Positions 8,683 through 16,813 of a stretch of 64,000 bases of DNA are shown piece after piece (position 1 is the first letter of the stretch; every line of letters begins with the position of its first letter). Under the pieces are notes generated by a model, which saw only the letters and a list, made by a program, of their open reading frames with translations, did not search any database and was not told where the DNA came from. This DNA comes from Micromonospora halophytica (lineage in GTDB: Bacteria; Actinomycetota; Actinomycetes; Mycobacteriales; Micromonosporaceae). The translations under genes and the position numbers were made by a program. Location of the stretch: the NCBI RefSeq assembly GCF_900090245.1, contig NZ_FMDN01000017.1, positions 1 to 64,000 on the forward strand. Direction: 5' to 3'.

Positions 8683-9831
8683 TCAGCGGTCATGGAGAAC
8701 GCCGCCGGCGCGGCGCACTTCGCGGTCGGCCTCGTCGTGGGTCAGGCCGGTGGTGCCGAGCAGGTCGGTGGCGATCGCCCTGATCTGGGCGACCACCACG
8801 TTGCCGGAGAAGCCCAGGCCCTGCCGGTAGGCGGCGCTGGCCTCGCGTACGGCGTCGCGCAGCAGGTCGGCGGCCTCCTCGGGGGCGTGCCCGCGGCCGA
8901 GGTCACGGCGGATGACCGTGGCGGCTTCGGCCAGGGCGGCCACCGACTCGCCGAGTTGCGGCGGGGCGGGTTCCCGGTCGCGCAGCAGCGTCACCGTCCG
9001 GCGGGCGAGGACCCGGGCGTTGCGGATCGAGCGTTCGATGTACTCGGCGGCGTCGAGGTACTGGCGCAGGGCGTTGCGGGCGTGCCAGCGCAGCGGGGCC
9101 ATCGTCGCCGCCTCCTGCCCCTCGGGCAGGATCTCGTGGAACTCGTCGAGCTTGTCCTCGCCTTCACTGAGCAGCACCAACGCGTCGTGGGCGAAGCCGT
9201 CGTCCTGCTCCCGAAGGCCGCGAGCGGCACCACACAGGCCGTCGATCAGCACGCCCAGCGCGGGTTTGGCGACCCGCGACACCACGGTCAGCGGGTTGAC
9301 CGGCAGCAGCACCGCCATCACCACCAGGGCGACCACGCCGCCGATCAGGGCGTCGACGACCCGGGAGAAGTAGATGCCCTCGCTGGGCGGGGTGAGGGTG
9401 GCGATCAGCACCGCCGAGGCCGCCGCCTGACCGACCACGGCGGCGGTGCCGCCGGCGACCACGGCTGCGGCCATCGCGAGGGCCACCGCGACGCCGATCT
9501 GCCACCCGCCGGTGCCGATGAACCAGATGAGCGCATCGCCCACCGCGATGCCCAACGCCACACCGAAGACCAACTCGATCGCGCGGCGGTACCGCTGCCC
9601 GGTGGAGATACCCAAGGTGATCACCGCCGAGATCGGCGCGAACACCGGCTCCGGATTGCCGACGACCCTGCTGGCCACCGCCCAGGACACGGCGGCGGCC
9701 ACCGAGGTCTGCACCACCACGACGGCGAGCGCGCGCAGTCGCTGCCACCGCTCCCGTACGGCATCCGCCGCGCGGGTCCGCAGCCGGACGCCGCCGTCCC
9801 TCCCGGTCTCCCCCGGCGCCGGCATCGTCAC
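8683..9831 (-). CDS. FUSC-like / aromatic-acid-exporter-type membrane protein
   Basis: A 382-residue integral membrane protein. The N-terminal ~190 residues hold about six hydrophobic segments, with EPVFAPISAVITLGIS and RRAIELVFGVALGIAVGD typical of FUSC (fusaric acid resistance/aromatic acid exporter) proteins. The C-terminal ~190 residues form a soluble, helix-rich domain. Such proteins are thought to export aromatic acids or related compounds. GTG at 9831 (ATG at 9825 is an alternative) lies about 8 nt after a TAGCGT box, suggesting a leaderless transcript. A degenerate MerR-like palindrome overlaps this promoter. It lies downstream of neither transporter nor efflux partner, so its substrate is unknown. 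Confidence 0.75.
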   Translation of the reverse strand: MTMPAPGETGRDGGVRLRTRAADAVRERWQRLRALAVVVVQTSVAAAVSWAVASRVVGNPEPVFAPISAVITLGISTGQRYRRAIELVFGVALGIAVGDALIWFIGTGGWQIGVAVALAMAAAVVAGGTAAVVGQAAASAVLIATLTPPSEGIYFSRVVDALIGGVVALVVMAVLLPVNPLTVVSRVAKPALGVLIDGLCGAARGLREQDDGFAHDALVLLSEGEDKLDEFHEILPEGQEAATMAPLRWHARNALRQYLDAAEYIERSIRNARVLARRTVTLLRDREPAPPQLGESVAALAEAATVIRRDLGRGHAPEEAADLLRDAVREASAAYRQGLGFSGNVVVAQIRAIATDLLGTTGLTHDEADREVRRAGGVLHDR

Positions 9832-9838
9832 GGCTCAC

Positions 9839-9863
9839 ACGCTAGGCACCCTCAGGTCACGGT
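9839..9863 (-). promoter_or_regulatory. Putative promoter and MerR-like operator of the FUSC gene
   Basis: Plus-strand 9848-9863 reads ACCCTCAGGTCACGGT, an imperfect version of the 8062 palindrome (three mismatches). On the minus strand it is followed by TAGCGT (9844-9839) as a possible -10, with the start codon about 8 nt on. Nineteen bases separate the -10 from position 9864, the spacing typical of MerR promoters, but no TTG-like -35 is seen. Confidence 0.4.
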
Positions 9864-10372
9864 GACGGCCGATCGCCGGAGTTCGCCCGCACGCGGTCCG
9901 GCCCGCAACCTCATCCTGCTCCTCACGGGCCAGGACAGAAACCAGTGCGGGTCAGTCCGGTCAGTAGTGCACATGACCGGAGACGGGCATCGGCCGGATG
10001 TCGGCCAGCGGTTCGACGGCAGCGATGGGGACGCCCGCGTCGACAGCGGCAACTCGCCGCCGCCGCTGCCAGCGACGCACGGCCCGACGTCATCGCTCTG
10101 CCGCGCTGCCTGCCCGACCGCGAGCTCCGCCAGATGCGCGAACCGTGGGAGGAGATGGCCGACGTCCCGGTCGGCGCCTGAGACGGCGGCCGCATCCACC
10201 GCGCCGGCTACCACCACGCCGCTGGTCGCGGGCATGGCTGTCGGCCGGTACAGCAGAGCGGGGGATCTGTGGGCATGATCGGGACATCCAGGTCGGGACA
10301 CACCCACAGGGCGATCACGCGTGGCACTCCCCACAACACCTCCGGTGATGATCATCACCAAAACCGAACTCT
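9864..10372. other. Intergenic stretch without a convincing gene
   Basis: No open frame has both a start signal and a recognisable product. A plus-strand segment near 9973-10040 (TGDGHRPDV, FDGSDGDAR) faintly recalls the start of a universal stress protein, but this is weak and interrupted. On the minus strand GTG starts near 10340 follow a GGAGG, but the encoded sequence matches nothing known to me. Confidence 0.3.
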
Positions 10373-10393
10373 ACCCTCACCGGACGGTAGGGT
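10373..10393. promoter_or_regulatory. Imperfect MerR-like palindrome upstream of the SulP operon
   Basis: The site has arms ACCCT and AGGGT with inner ACCG and CGGT around a GA centre, one base out of register on the left. It lies 180 nt before the SulP start. On the minus strand it ends GTGAGGGTAGAGT, matching the GTGAGGGTATTGT seen at the prfC site, so a divergent promoter is also possible. Confidence 0.45.
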
Positions 10394-10440
10394 CTGTGCA
10401 GGTCGTCGAGGTGCGGCTACTGGCCCCTCGCGGTCTTCTC

Positions 10441-10553
10441 CCGGGCGACGATGCCCGGAAACGGTCCGGAAACGTCCGACCGGTACTGATGTGCATGTAG
10501 AGCGCCGTACCCCCTGACGGGCGCGGCAGCGCGTGTGCGCCCGGCGCGCACAC
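10441..10553 (+). other. SulP leader with two hairpins
   Basis: A 6-bp stem CCGGGC/GCCCGG (10441-10458, 6-nt loop) is followed by a stronger 8-bp stem GTGTGCGC/GCGCACAC at 10533-10553 (5-nt loop), ending 19 nt before the SulP ATG. Between them CCGGAAACG occurs twice. The second hairpin could mask translation initiation or act in attenuation; no known riboswitch pattern was recognised. Confidence 0.35.
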
Positions 10554-10572
10554 CCCGAACGGAAACGGCTGT

Positions 10573-12072
10573 ATGTCTTCTGTGCTGTCCGCGGTCACCA
10601 GGCCGCGCCTGCCCCGCCCTTCCTGGCTCTCGCCGAAGGTGTTCCGCACCGAGGTGCTCGCCGGCCTGGTCGTCGCCCTGGCCCTGATCCCCGAGGCGAT
10701 CAGCTTCTCGATCCTCGCCGGGGTCGACCCCCGCGTCGGCCTGTTCGCCTCCTTCACCATGGCCGTGGTGATCGCGATCTGCGGCGGCCGGCCGGCGATG
10801 ATCAGCGCCGCGACCGGCGCGATCGCCCTGATCGTCGCCCCGCTGGCCAAGGAGCACGGGCTGGACCACCTGATCGCGGCAGTGATCCTCGGCGGGGTCA
10901 TCCAGGTGCTGCTGGCGGTGCTCGGAGTGGCGAAGCTGATGCGCTTCATCCCGCGCAGTGTCATGGTCGGCTTCGTCAACGCCCTGGCCATCCTCATCTT
11001 CGCCGCGCAGGTCCCGTACCTGCTCGGGGTGCCGTGGCTGGTCTACCCGCTCGTGGCCCTCGCGCTGGCGATCATGGTCGGCCTCCCCCGGCTCACGAAG
11101 GCCGTGCCGGCTCCCCTGGTGGCGATCATCGTGCTGACCGCCATCACCGTCGGCGCGAGCATGACCGTGCCCACCGTCGGCGACCAGGGCGAGCTGCCGA
11201 ACAGCCTGCCGGCCCTCGGTTTGCCGCAGATCCCGTGGACCATGGACACCCTGGCCCTGATCGCCCCCTACGCCCTCGGGGTGGCGCTGGTCGGGCTGAT
11301 GGAGTCGTTGATGACCGCCAAGCTGGTCGACGACATCACCGACACCCACTCCAACAAGACCCGCGAGTCCTGGGGCCAGGGCGTGGCCAACATCGTCACC
11401 GGGTTCTTCGGCGGCATGGGCGGCTGCGCCATGATCGGCCAGACGATGATCAACGTGAAGGCGTCCGGCGCCCGCACCCGCCTGTCGACGTTCCTGTCCG
11501 GGGTGTTCCTGCTCATCCTGGTGGTCAGCCTCGGCGAGGTGGTCGCCACGATCCCGATGGCTGCCCTCGTGGCCGTGATGATCATCGTCGCCGTGGCCAC
11601 GTTCGACTGGCACTCGGTCGCCCCGGCCACCCTGAAGCGGATGCCGCTGGGCGAGACCCTGGTCATGGTCACCACCGTCGGCGCCGTGCTCGCGACCCAC
11701 AACCTGGCCATCGGCGTGATCGTCGGTGTCCTCACCGCCATGGTGATCTTCGCCCGCCGGGTCGCCCACCTCGTCGAGGTCACCAGCGTGCTGGACCCCG
11801 ACGGCAGCACCCGCATCTACTCGGTGCACGGTGAGCTGTTCTTCGCCTCCAGCAACGACCTGGTCTACCAGTTCGACTACGCGGGCGACCCGCAGAACGT
11901 GGTCATCGACATGACCCACGCCCACGTGTGGGACGCCTCGTCGGTCGCGGCGCTGGACGCCATCACCACCAAGTACGCCGCGCGGGGCAAGACGGTCGAG
12001 ATCGTCGAGCTGAACAAGGGCAGCGCCGCCATCCACGGCACCCTCGCCGGCACCCTGAGCGTGGGCCACTGA
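10573..12072 (+). CDS. SulP family anion transporter with STAS domain
   Basis: A 499-residue SulP permease. About ten to twelve membrane helices span residues 30-390, with the family signature region near residue 45 (LVVALALIPEAISFSILAGV). A cytoplasmic STAS domain occupies the last ~95 residues (VIDMTHAHVWDASSVAALD). SulP/BicA proteins carry sulfate, bicarbonate or dicarboxylates by sodium or proton symport; the shorter bacterial SulP branch is usually annotated as bicarbonate or sulfate transporter, and the sequence alone does not decide. The stop overlaps the next merR gene (TGATG), so the two are one operon and the transporter is probably under that regulator. Confidence 0.9.
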   Translation: MSSVLSAVTRPRLPRPSWLSPKVFRTEVLAGLVVALALIPEAISFSILAGVDPRVGLFASFTMAVVIAICGGRPAMISAATGAIALIVAPLAKEHGLDHLIAAVILGGVIQVLLAVLGVAKLMRFIPRSVMVGFVNALAILIFAAQVPYLLGVPWLVYPLVALALAIMVGLPRLTKAVPAPLVAIIVLTAITVGASMTVPTVGDQGELPNSLPALGLPQIPWTMDTLALIAPYALGVALVGLMESLMTAKLVDDITDTHSNKTRESWGQGVANIVTGFFGGMGGCAMIGQTMINVKASGARTRLSTFLSGVFLLILVVSLGEVVATIPMAALVAVMIIVAVATFDWHSVAPATLKRMPLGETLVMVTTVGAVLATHNLAIGVIVGVLTAMVIFARRVAHLVEVTSVLDPDGSTRIYSVHGELFFASSNDLVYQFDYAGDPQNVVIDMTHAHVWDASSVAALDAITTKYAARGKTVEIVELNKGSAAIHGTLAGTLSVGH

Positions 12073-12518
12073 TGTCGAGCACCCTTCGGGACACCGGGCC
12101 GCAGCACAACTGCGGCCCGGCCGGCGGGCGGCTGATGCAGATCGGCGAGGCCGCCGACCGGGTGGGCCTCAGCATCCGCACCATCCGGCACTACGAGGAC
12201 GCGGGGTTGATCGTCCCGTCGGCGCGCAGTGAGGGTGGGTTCCGCCTCTACACCGAACCCGACCTCGACCGGCTCGCCGTGGTCAAGCGGATGAAGCCCC
12301 TCGGGTTCACCCTCGACGAGATGCGGGACCTGCTCGGCGTTTTGGACGCCCTGCCCACCGCCGGCGAGGAGGACCGACCGGCCCTGCTCGACCGGCTCGG
12401 CATGTTCCACACCGTCGCCACCGCCCGGGTGGACGCGCTGCGCGAGCAGCTGGCCACCGCCGAGGGCTTCGCCGACACCCTGCACCACCAGCTCGACCAG
12501 CACACCTCGCACCGCTGA
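12072..12518 (+). CDS. MerR family transcriptional regulator (paralogue B)
   Basis: A 148-residue MerR protein translationally coupled to the SulP gene through a TGATG overlap. It has the winged helix (LMQIGEAADRVGLSIRTIRHY, EDAGLIVPSARSEGGFRLYT), VVKRMKPLGFTLDEMRDLLG and a dimerisation helix. It is the closest visible relative of the regulator at 8110-8544. A single cysteine near the N-terminus lies outside any known metal-site position, so an organic or redox ligand is more likely than a metal. It likely autoregulates the SulP operon. Confidence 0.85.
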   Translation: MSSTLRDTGPQHNCGPAGGRLMQIGEAADRVGLSIRTIRHYEDAGLIVPSARSEGGFRLYTEPDLDRLAVVKRMKPLGFTLDEMRDLLGVLDALPTAGEEDRPALLDRLGMFHTVATARVDALREQLATAEGFADTLHHQLDQHTSHR

Positions 12519-12562
12519 TCCGGCGGGCGCCGTCGACGGCACGGGCGGGGCCCGCAGGCCGA

Positions 12563-12844
12563 TCACGGCGCGCGCCGGCCGGTGGCGACGAGGGCGACCA
12601 GGGCAGTGAACGCGAAGGCTGTCAGCACGACGACTCCGGTGTGGAAGCCGCCGATCCCGCCGCCGGCCAGACTCCAGGCGAGCCGGGCGGCGGCGGGCCC
12701 GGCGATGGCCATCGTCGCGCGAATGACGAGCATCGGCACGCCGTACACGGTGAACATCGTGAAGCCCCGGTACGTCGAGGCGATCGACGTTGCGCCGAGG
12801 GCGGTGAGCATGGACTCCCACTCGGCCGCCGACCGGTACGACAT
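12563..12844 (-). CDS. Small membrane protein of unknown function
   Basis: A 93-residue protein with two hydrophobic regions (TMFTVYGVPMLVIRATMAIAG and a final FHTGVVVLTAFAFTALVALVA). ATG at 12844 was chosen; AAGGAGGAG lies 15 nt upstream, and an in-frame start at 12886 would place that purine tract inside the gene. It resembles small integral membrane proteins of the DoxX/DUF type only in general composition. No function can be assigned. Confidence 0.5.
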   Translation of the reverse strand: MSYRSAAEWESMLTALGATSIASTYRGFTMFTVYGVPMLVIRATMAIAGPAAARLAWSLAGGGIGGFHTGVVVLTAFAFTALVALVATGRRAP

Positions 12845-12887
12845 GGGGTAGGCGACTGTCTCCTCCTTCATGAAGCAGGACGACACG

Positions 12888-13273
12888 TCAGATCAGAGAC
12901 AAGGTGGCAACCTTGTCCTCACTGCTGAGCTTCCGGTACTGCTGCGTCAGCGCGTTGTCCGTCAGGCCGGGCCGGTCGGCCCACGAGTCTGCGACGAGGA
13001 GAATCTCTCCGCTCGGACGCACGATGCGAGCTGCCTCGGCGAGCAGCTTCTCCTGCACGGGCTTGGTCCAGTGGTGGAGGGGCACGCGAAATGCCACGGT
13101 GTCGGCACTGTCGTCATCCAACGGGACCTTGGTCACGTCGTCCTGATGGGCGAAGTCGAGGCGCTCGCCCGTGAGGACGTTCGGATCGTTGCGGTGGTCG
13201 ACTCCCGTGACGTGCTCGACGGCTGGGTTCACTCGCAGCAGTTGAACCGTTCGGGTCCACCCGCCCGCACCGG
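12888..13273 (-). pseudogene. Class I SAM methyltransferase, N-terminally truncated
   Basis: About 128 residues remain. They begin inside motif I (DSGAGGWTRTVQLL), then show the acidic loop VTGVDHR, motif IV-like LDFAHQDDV and VAFRVPLHHW, and post-motif GEILLVADSW. All residues before the glycine loop are missing; the open frame continues upstream only as antisense to the phosphotransferase gene. The break coincides with the phosphotransferase stop codon. It probably cannot bind SAM productively unless a new start is used. Confidence 0.65.
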
Positions 13274-13275
13274 AA

Positions 13276-14187
13276 TCAGCGTTGCTCGGTAAGGATCTCT
13301 GCGAGCACGCGTCGGGCATTGACGGCTTCAGCGTCGTCCTCGTCCAGGCTGTTGGCGCACGACACGAGCGTCTTCCACAGCGCCCAGCCACGTCCACGCG
13401 ACCACGTCGCGTCGTCAACGGCCAGTCGCTTGCGGAACGCATCCCGGCCAGCTGCTGACAGCAGGGTCCACGCGATCGCCAGGTCACACCCGGGGTCTCC
13501 CACGCCACACGTACCGAAGTCGATCACGGCGGAGAGCTGTCCGTCCGTGAGGAGCAGGTTGCCCGGAGCAAGGTCGCCATGGAACCAGACGTCGACTCCA
13601 TCCCACTGCGCCTCGAGCGCCTGCGTCCAGATCTCACGTGCCAACGCGTCGTCGATGTGGCCGCGAAGCTCGTCCAGCGCGCTGTGCGCCTGTGCTTCGT
13701 AGGTCCACAGCGTTGCTCCGCGGAACCAGTTGTGCTTACCAGGCTGTGGCCCCTCGGACGCGTCGATGCTCTGCAAGGCGGCCACGAAGTCAGCCAGGTC
13801 CTCGGCGAAACGGATCGGATCGACCACTGACTCGAACGTTGCGGGCGTGCCGTCGATCCACCGGTAGACCGACCACGCAAACGGGTACCCCGCTCCGGGA
13901 CCACCCTTCGCCAGCGGCACGGGGATGGGCAGCGGGAGAGAGGGTGCGAGTTCGGGGAGCCAACGGTGCTCTTTCTCCACGGCCAGGGCGTACTCCTCCG
14001 CGCTGGGCAGACGGAGCAGCATGTCGTCGCCCAGGTGGAAGGTCCAGTTGTCCCAACCAGCGTTCTCCACGGCCGTCACAGGTAGTGCGGCCCACTGGGG
14101 GAACTGTTCGGCAACGAGCCGCCCGGCCTGTTCGGCACTGACGGTGATTCGCTGCGGCATGGGCCCGAGATCTGGAACGTCGTTCAA
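13276..14187 (-). CDS. Aminoglycoside phosphotransferase (APH) family protein
   Basis: A 303-residue small-molecule kinase of the APH/choline-kinase fold. Key elements: the N-lobe WDNWTFHLGDDMLLRLPS with the putative ATP lysine region replaced by VEKEHRWLPELAP, the catalytic loop WFHGDLAPGNLL (Asp of HGD) and the metal-binding VIDFGTCGVGDPG. These proteins transfer phosphate from ATP to a hydroxyl on aminoglycosides, macrolides or metabolites; the close similarity to APH-type resistance proteins does not prove resistance. It sits between an IS relic and a truncated methyltransferase, suggesting horizontal acquisition. Confidence 0.85.
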   Translation of the reverse strand: MNDVPDLGPMPQRITVSAEQAGRLVAEQFPQWAALPVTAVENAGWDNWTFHLGDDMLLRLPSAEEYALAVEKEHRWLPELAPSLPLPIPVPLAKGGPGAGYPFAWSVYRWIDGTPATFESVVDPIRFAEDLADFVAALQSIDASEGPQPGKHNWFRGATLWTYEAQAHSALDELRGHIDDALAREIWTQALEAQWDGVDVWFHGDLAPGNLLLTDGQLSAVIDFGTCGVGDPGCDLAIAWTLLSAAGRDAFRKRLAVDDATWSRGRGWALWKTLVSCANSLDEDDAEAVNARRVLAEILTEQR

Positions 14188-14212
14188 CAGGTAACCCCTT
14201 GTCTGGCCTGAG

Positions 14213-14879
14213 AGCGTGTCTCAGGTGGTGAGTTTGAGGTAGCGCTTGTGGCAGGTCAGTGCGGCGGCAAGGGTGAGGAAAGCGCAGTACAGGCCGGGGT
14301 TGCGTTCGTATGGGGTGGTCAGTCGGCGGTAGCCGGTGAGCCAGGCGAAGGTCCGCTCGATCACCCACCGGTGCCGGCCGAGGCGGTTCGGGGACTCGAT
14401 GCCCCGGCGGGCGATGCGGGGTCGAATGCCGCGCTGGCGCAGCATCCGCCGCAGGTGCGGGTAGTCGTATCCCTTGTCGGCGTGCAGCTTGCCGGGGCGT
14501 CAGCGGCGGGGGCCGCGCCGAGACTTGACAGCGGGGATGGCCTGAACGAGGGATTCCAGGCAGCGACTGTCGTGGGTGTTCGCGGCGGAGACGCCGACGG
14601 CGCCGGCCACCGCCCAGCCGAGCACCCCGACCGCCACCGGCACCGCCGGCCACACCGTCAGGGCGACCGTGGTCGTGCCGAGGGTGATGCAGGCCAGCCC
14701 GGCGCGGGGCAATGTCGCGGACGAGCGCGGCGCCGGCAGCCGACCGGCGAGGCGGCGGCGGGATCAACGGGCCCGCCAGACTCCACAGATCGTCAGGCAC
14801 CCACTGCCGGAACAACCGTTCATCCACAGTAGAAATGATCTATCACCCCAGGCCACCCGACCGCCACCCGAGACACGCT
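14213..14879 (-). mobile_element. Defective IS5-type element with internal replacement
   Basis: Terminal inverted repeats AGCGTGTCTCAGGTGG (14213-14228) and its complement at 14864-14879 (one mismatch in 16) bound 667 bp. A complete element of this type should be about 850-900 bp. The ends carry transposase ends, but the middle is foreign (see the pseudogene entry). The flanking bases do not form an obvious target duplication. It could still be mobilised in trans because both termini survive. Confidence 0.75.
14221..14827 (-). pseudogene. IS5-family transposase, internally deleted and with nonsense codon
   Basis: The N-terminus (MDERLFRQWVPDDLWSLAGP, then LIPPPPRRSA) is intact to about 14730. 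The C-terminal half resumes near 14595 with SAANTHDSRCLESLVQAIPA, VKSRRGPRR and, after an in-frame TGA at 14502-14500, RPGKLHADKGYDYPHLRRML through LTCHKRYLKLTT. Roughly 100 residues carrying the first catalytic Asp region are missing. In their place lies a short segment reading CITLGTTTVALTVWPAVPVA and VGVLGWAVAGAVG in the C-terminal frame, a hydrophobic sequence foreign to transposases. Three defects make it inactive. Confidence 0.75.
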
Positions 14880-15213
14880 ATAAGCAGACGGAAACGATTT
14901 CACGCGAGTAAAGCCGACCAGGGCGGGGCCTACAAGCCGGAGTCACGAGACCGGTGAATCGCGTCGCTGATACGCCCGTGACGCTACTCAGCAGCTAGAA
15001 CTAGTGCCCTGAGTCGTTAATTCGGCCGCAGTATGTGGCGAGGCTGTGGCCCGGGGCCCGCCAGCCGAGCACCGGACGGCGGTGACCGACGCGCGGTCAG
15101 CCCTCGGCCTCACCCACGCCGAAGACTGGGGACCCTCGTCAGGCCGCTTCAGCGTGCGTGCCGGTGGATATGGTCGAACCCGTACGGGTGCGGGACAGGT
15201 GCAGCGGACGGGG
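14880..15213. other. Intergenic stretch with possible IS end
   Basis: No gene. The string TGCCCTGAGTCGTTAATTC at 15005-15023 recalls terminal repeats of IS630-type elements, from memory only. No transposase sequence adjoins it, so it may be an orphan end. An open frame upstream of the acetyltransferase start begins at 15046 but has no ribosome site. Confidence 0.25.
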
Positions 15214-15843
15214 ATGGTCGAGACGATGGTCGTGGTCGAGCGGGGAGACGAACTCGGCGAGGGATTCCGGCGCCGCATCACCGAGGTCTACGTGCGCAGC
15301 TTCGCAGCGGACTTCGTCGCGTTCTCACGCGACACCGACAAGTTGGCCGACGCGTTCGAGCACATGCTGCTGCTCGAACGGTTCTACATCGCGCTCGTGG
15401 ACGGGGAGCCCGCCGGCCTCGCCTCGCTCACCGAGGGCGGCCAGACCCTGTTCGCGCCGCGCTGGCGGCAGGTCCGGCGTCATCTCGGGCTGGTGCGCGG
15501 GCTGCTCGGCTACGTGGTGATCCGGAGATGGTTCATGCGCCCCTCCGACGGCGCCCGACCCGGGCTCGCCGAGATCGGGTTCGTCGCCACCGAGCCGGCA
15601 TATCAGGGTCGCGGCGTCGCGACCGCGTTGCTGCGTCACCTGCTGGCGTTGCCCGGGTATCGCGAGTACGTGCTCGAGGACATCAAGGACACCAACGCAC
15701 CCGCCCTCGGCCTCTACGCCAAGCTCGGCTTCACGGTGTACAAGCGTCGGAAAGTGCGCTTCGCGCGACACGCTGGATTCACCGAACTCGTGTCGATGAA
15801 GCTCGTGCAGGGCTCCACGTCGCAGCCTACCGCCGACCGATAA
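15214..15843 (+). CDS. GNAT family N-acetyltransferase
   Basis: A 209-residue acetyltransferase. It shows the GNAT core: IALVDGEPAGLASL (strand 2-3), the acetyl-CoA pyrophosphate loop VATEPAYQGRGVATALLRHL (Q/RxxGxG/A), and NAPALGLYAKLGFTVYKRRK near the C-terminus. The substrate is unknown. ATG at 15214 follows CGGACGGGG; the frame is open for a further 56 codons upstream but that part lacks homology. It lies alone on the plus strand between transposon relics. Confidence 0.85.
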   Translation: MVETMVVVERGDELGEGFRRRITEVYVRSFAADFVAFSRDTDKLADAFEHMLLLERFYIALVDGEPAGLASLTEGGQTLFAPRWRQVRRHLGLVRGLLGYVVIRRWFMRPSDGARPGLAEIGFVATEPAYQGRGVATALLRHLLALPGYREYVLEDIKDTNAPALGLYAKLGFTVYKRRKVRFARHAGFTELVSMKLVQGSTSQPTADR

Positions 15844-15989
15844 CCCGGAGCCGTCTGACGGGACACTGCGGTGCTCCCGCTGCCCGAGGTCGAGATCTGA
15901 TCCAAGGCAGACCCCCTGCGAAACGTTCGTTCGTGGCGCGGTCCGGGCGGCGCTGGCCGCATGATCGGGTGCATGCTCGTGCGGGAATC

Positions 15990-16150
15990 CAGCGGACCGG
16001 CCGCCCGACGGCGGAGATTTCGGCCATGACGGTGCGCAGGGCGGTCTGGTCGTTGGCGACTCTGCGGCACTGGACGAGCCGGCCGTCGCCGTCGACGATG
16101 CGGCTCGAGGCCGACACCGGCGCAAGAGCTGCGACCGTGAGGCCTCGGGC
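15990..16150 (-). pseudogene. IS110-type transposase fragment
   Basis: The minus strand reads VSASSRIVDGDGRLVQCRRV, ANDQTALRTVMAEISAVG and RPVRW. This is the pattern of the N-terminal RuvC-like (DEDD) domain of IS110 transposases, where a strand-plus-loop is followed by a helix and PVRWxxD. The reading frame fails right after PVRW, and neither the first Asp nor the Tnp20 domain is present. The remaining 150 bp up to the acetyltransferase gene shows nothing else. Confidence 0.45.
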
Positions 16151-16159
16151 ACGTTGGCG

Positions 16160-16813
16160 TCACCCGGTGAGCAAGCCCGCTTCGTGGGCCAGGGTGGCGG
16201 CCTGTACGCGATTGGCCAGGCCAAGCCGGGTGAGGATCGTGCTGACGTGCCCTTTGACGGTGCCTTCCACGAGGTGCAGTCGGCGGGCGATCTGGGCGTT
16301 GGACATCCCGGCACCGACGAGGGCAAGGACGTCGCGCTCCCGGTCGGTGAGCTGTCGCACCTTGGCGCGGGCTTCGGCGGCCCGGCCGAGGCCGGTGGCG
16401 CGCAGCCGCCCGATGACCTGTGCGGTGATGTCCGGCGACAGGTACGCGGCGCCGTCGGCGATCGCGTGGATGCCCGTGAGCAGTTCTCGTGGGTCGCCGG
16501 ACTTGAGCAGGAAGCCGCGGGCGCCGCTGTCGAGGGCGCGGGCCACGTACTCGTCGTCGCCGAAGGTGGTCAGCATGGCCACTCCGATGCCGGGCAGGAC
16601 GCGCAGGAGTTCCGCGGCGGCGGCGAGCCCGTCGAGGCGGGGCATTCGGACGTCGAGCAGGACGACGTCGGGGCGGTGGGCGAGGGCGAGCTCGATCGCC
16701 TCACGGCCGTCGGCGGCCTCGGCGATGACGTCGATGCCCGGGTCGGTGGCGAGGATGGCACGCACCCCGGCGCGGATGATGGCCTCGTCGTCGGCCAGCA
16801 GCACTCGGATCAT
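16160..16813 (-). CDS. NarL/FixJ-type response regulator
   Basis: A 217-residue two-component regulator: receiver domain with acidic pocket DDE (residues 8-10), phospho-acceptor Asp54 (VVLLDVRMP), Thr and Lys of LTTFG and LLKSGDP, then a LuxR/GerE helix-turn-helix (LTDRERDVLALVGAGMSN, GTVKGHVSTILTRLGL). Its ATG overlaps the stop of the kinase gene by 4 nt, so kinase and regulator are translated together. The operon also contains a beta-lactamase-fold protein, a plausible target or partner in cell-envelope sensing. Confidence 0.9.
   Translation of the reverse strand: MIRVLLADDEAIIRAGVRAILATDPGIDVIAEAADGREAIELALAHRPDVVLLDVRMPRLDGLAAAAELLRVLPGIGVAMLTTFGDDEYVARALDSGARGFLLKSGDPRELLTGIHAIADGAAYLSPDITAQVIGRLRATGLGRAAEARAKVRQLTDRERDVLALVGAGMSNAQIARRLHLVEGTVKGHVSTILTRLGLANRVQAATLAHEAGLLTG

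Noticed and set aside
8674..10278. 534-codon plus-strand frame
   Set aside because: It is antisense to the FUSC gene, His/Asp/Gly-biased and explained by GC codon bias.
10417..12069. 550-codon minus-strand frame opposite SulP
   Set aside because: A shadow frame of the SulP gene, rich in His, Asp and Gln, with no family resemblance.
14209..14883. Target site duplication of the defective IS
   Set aside because: Flanks TGA and TATA do not match, so no duplication can be claimed.
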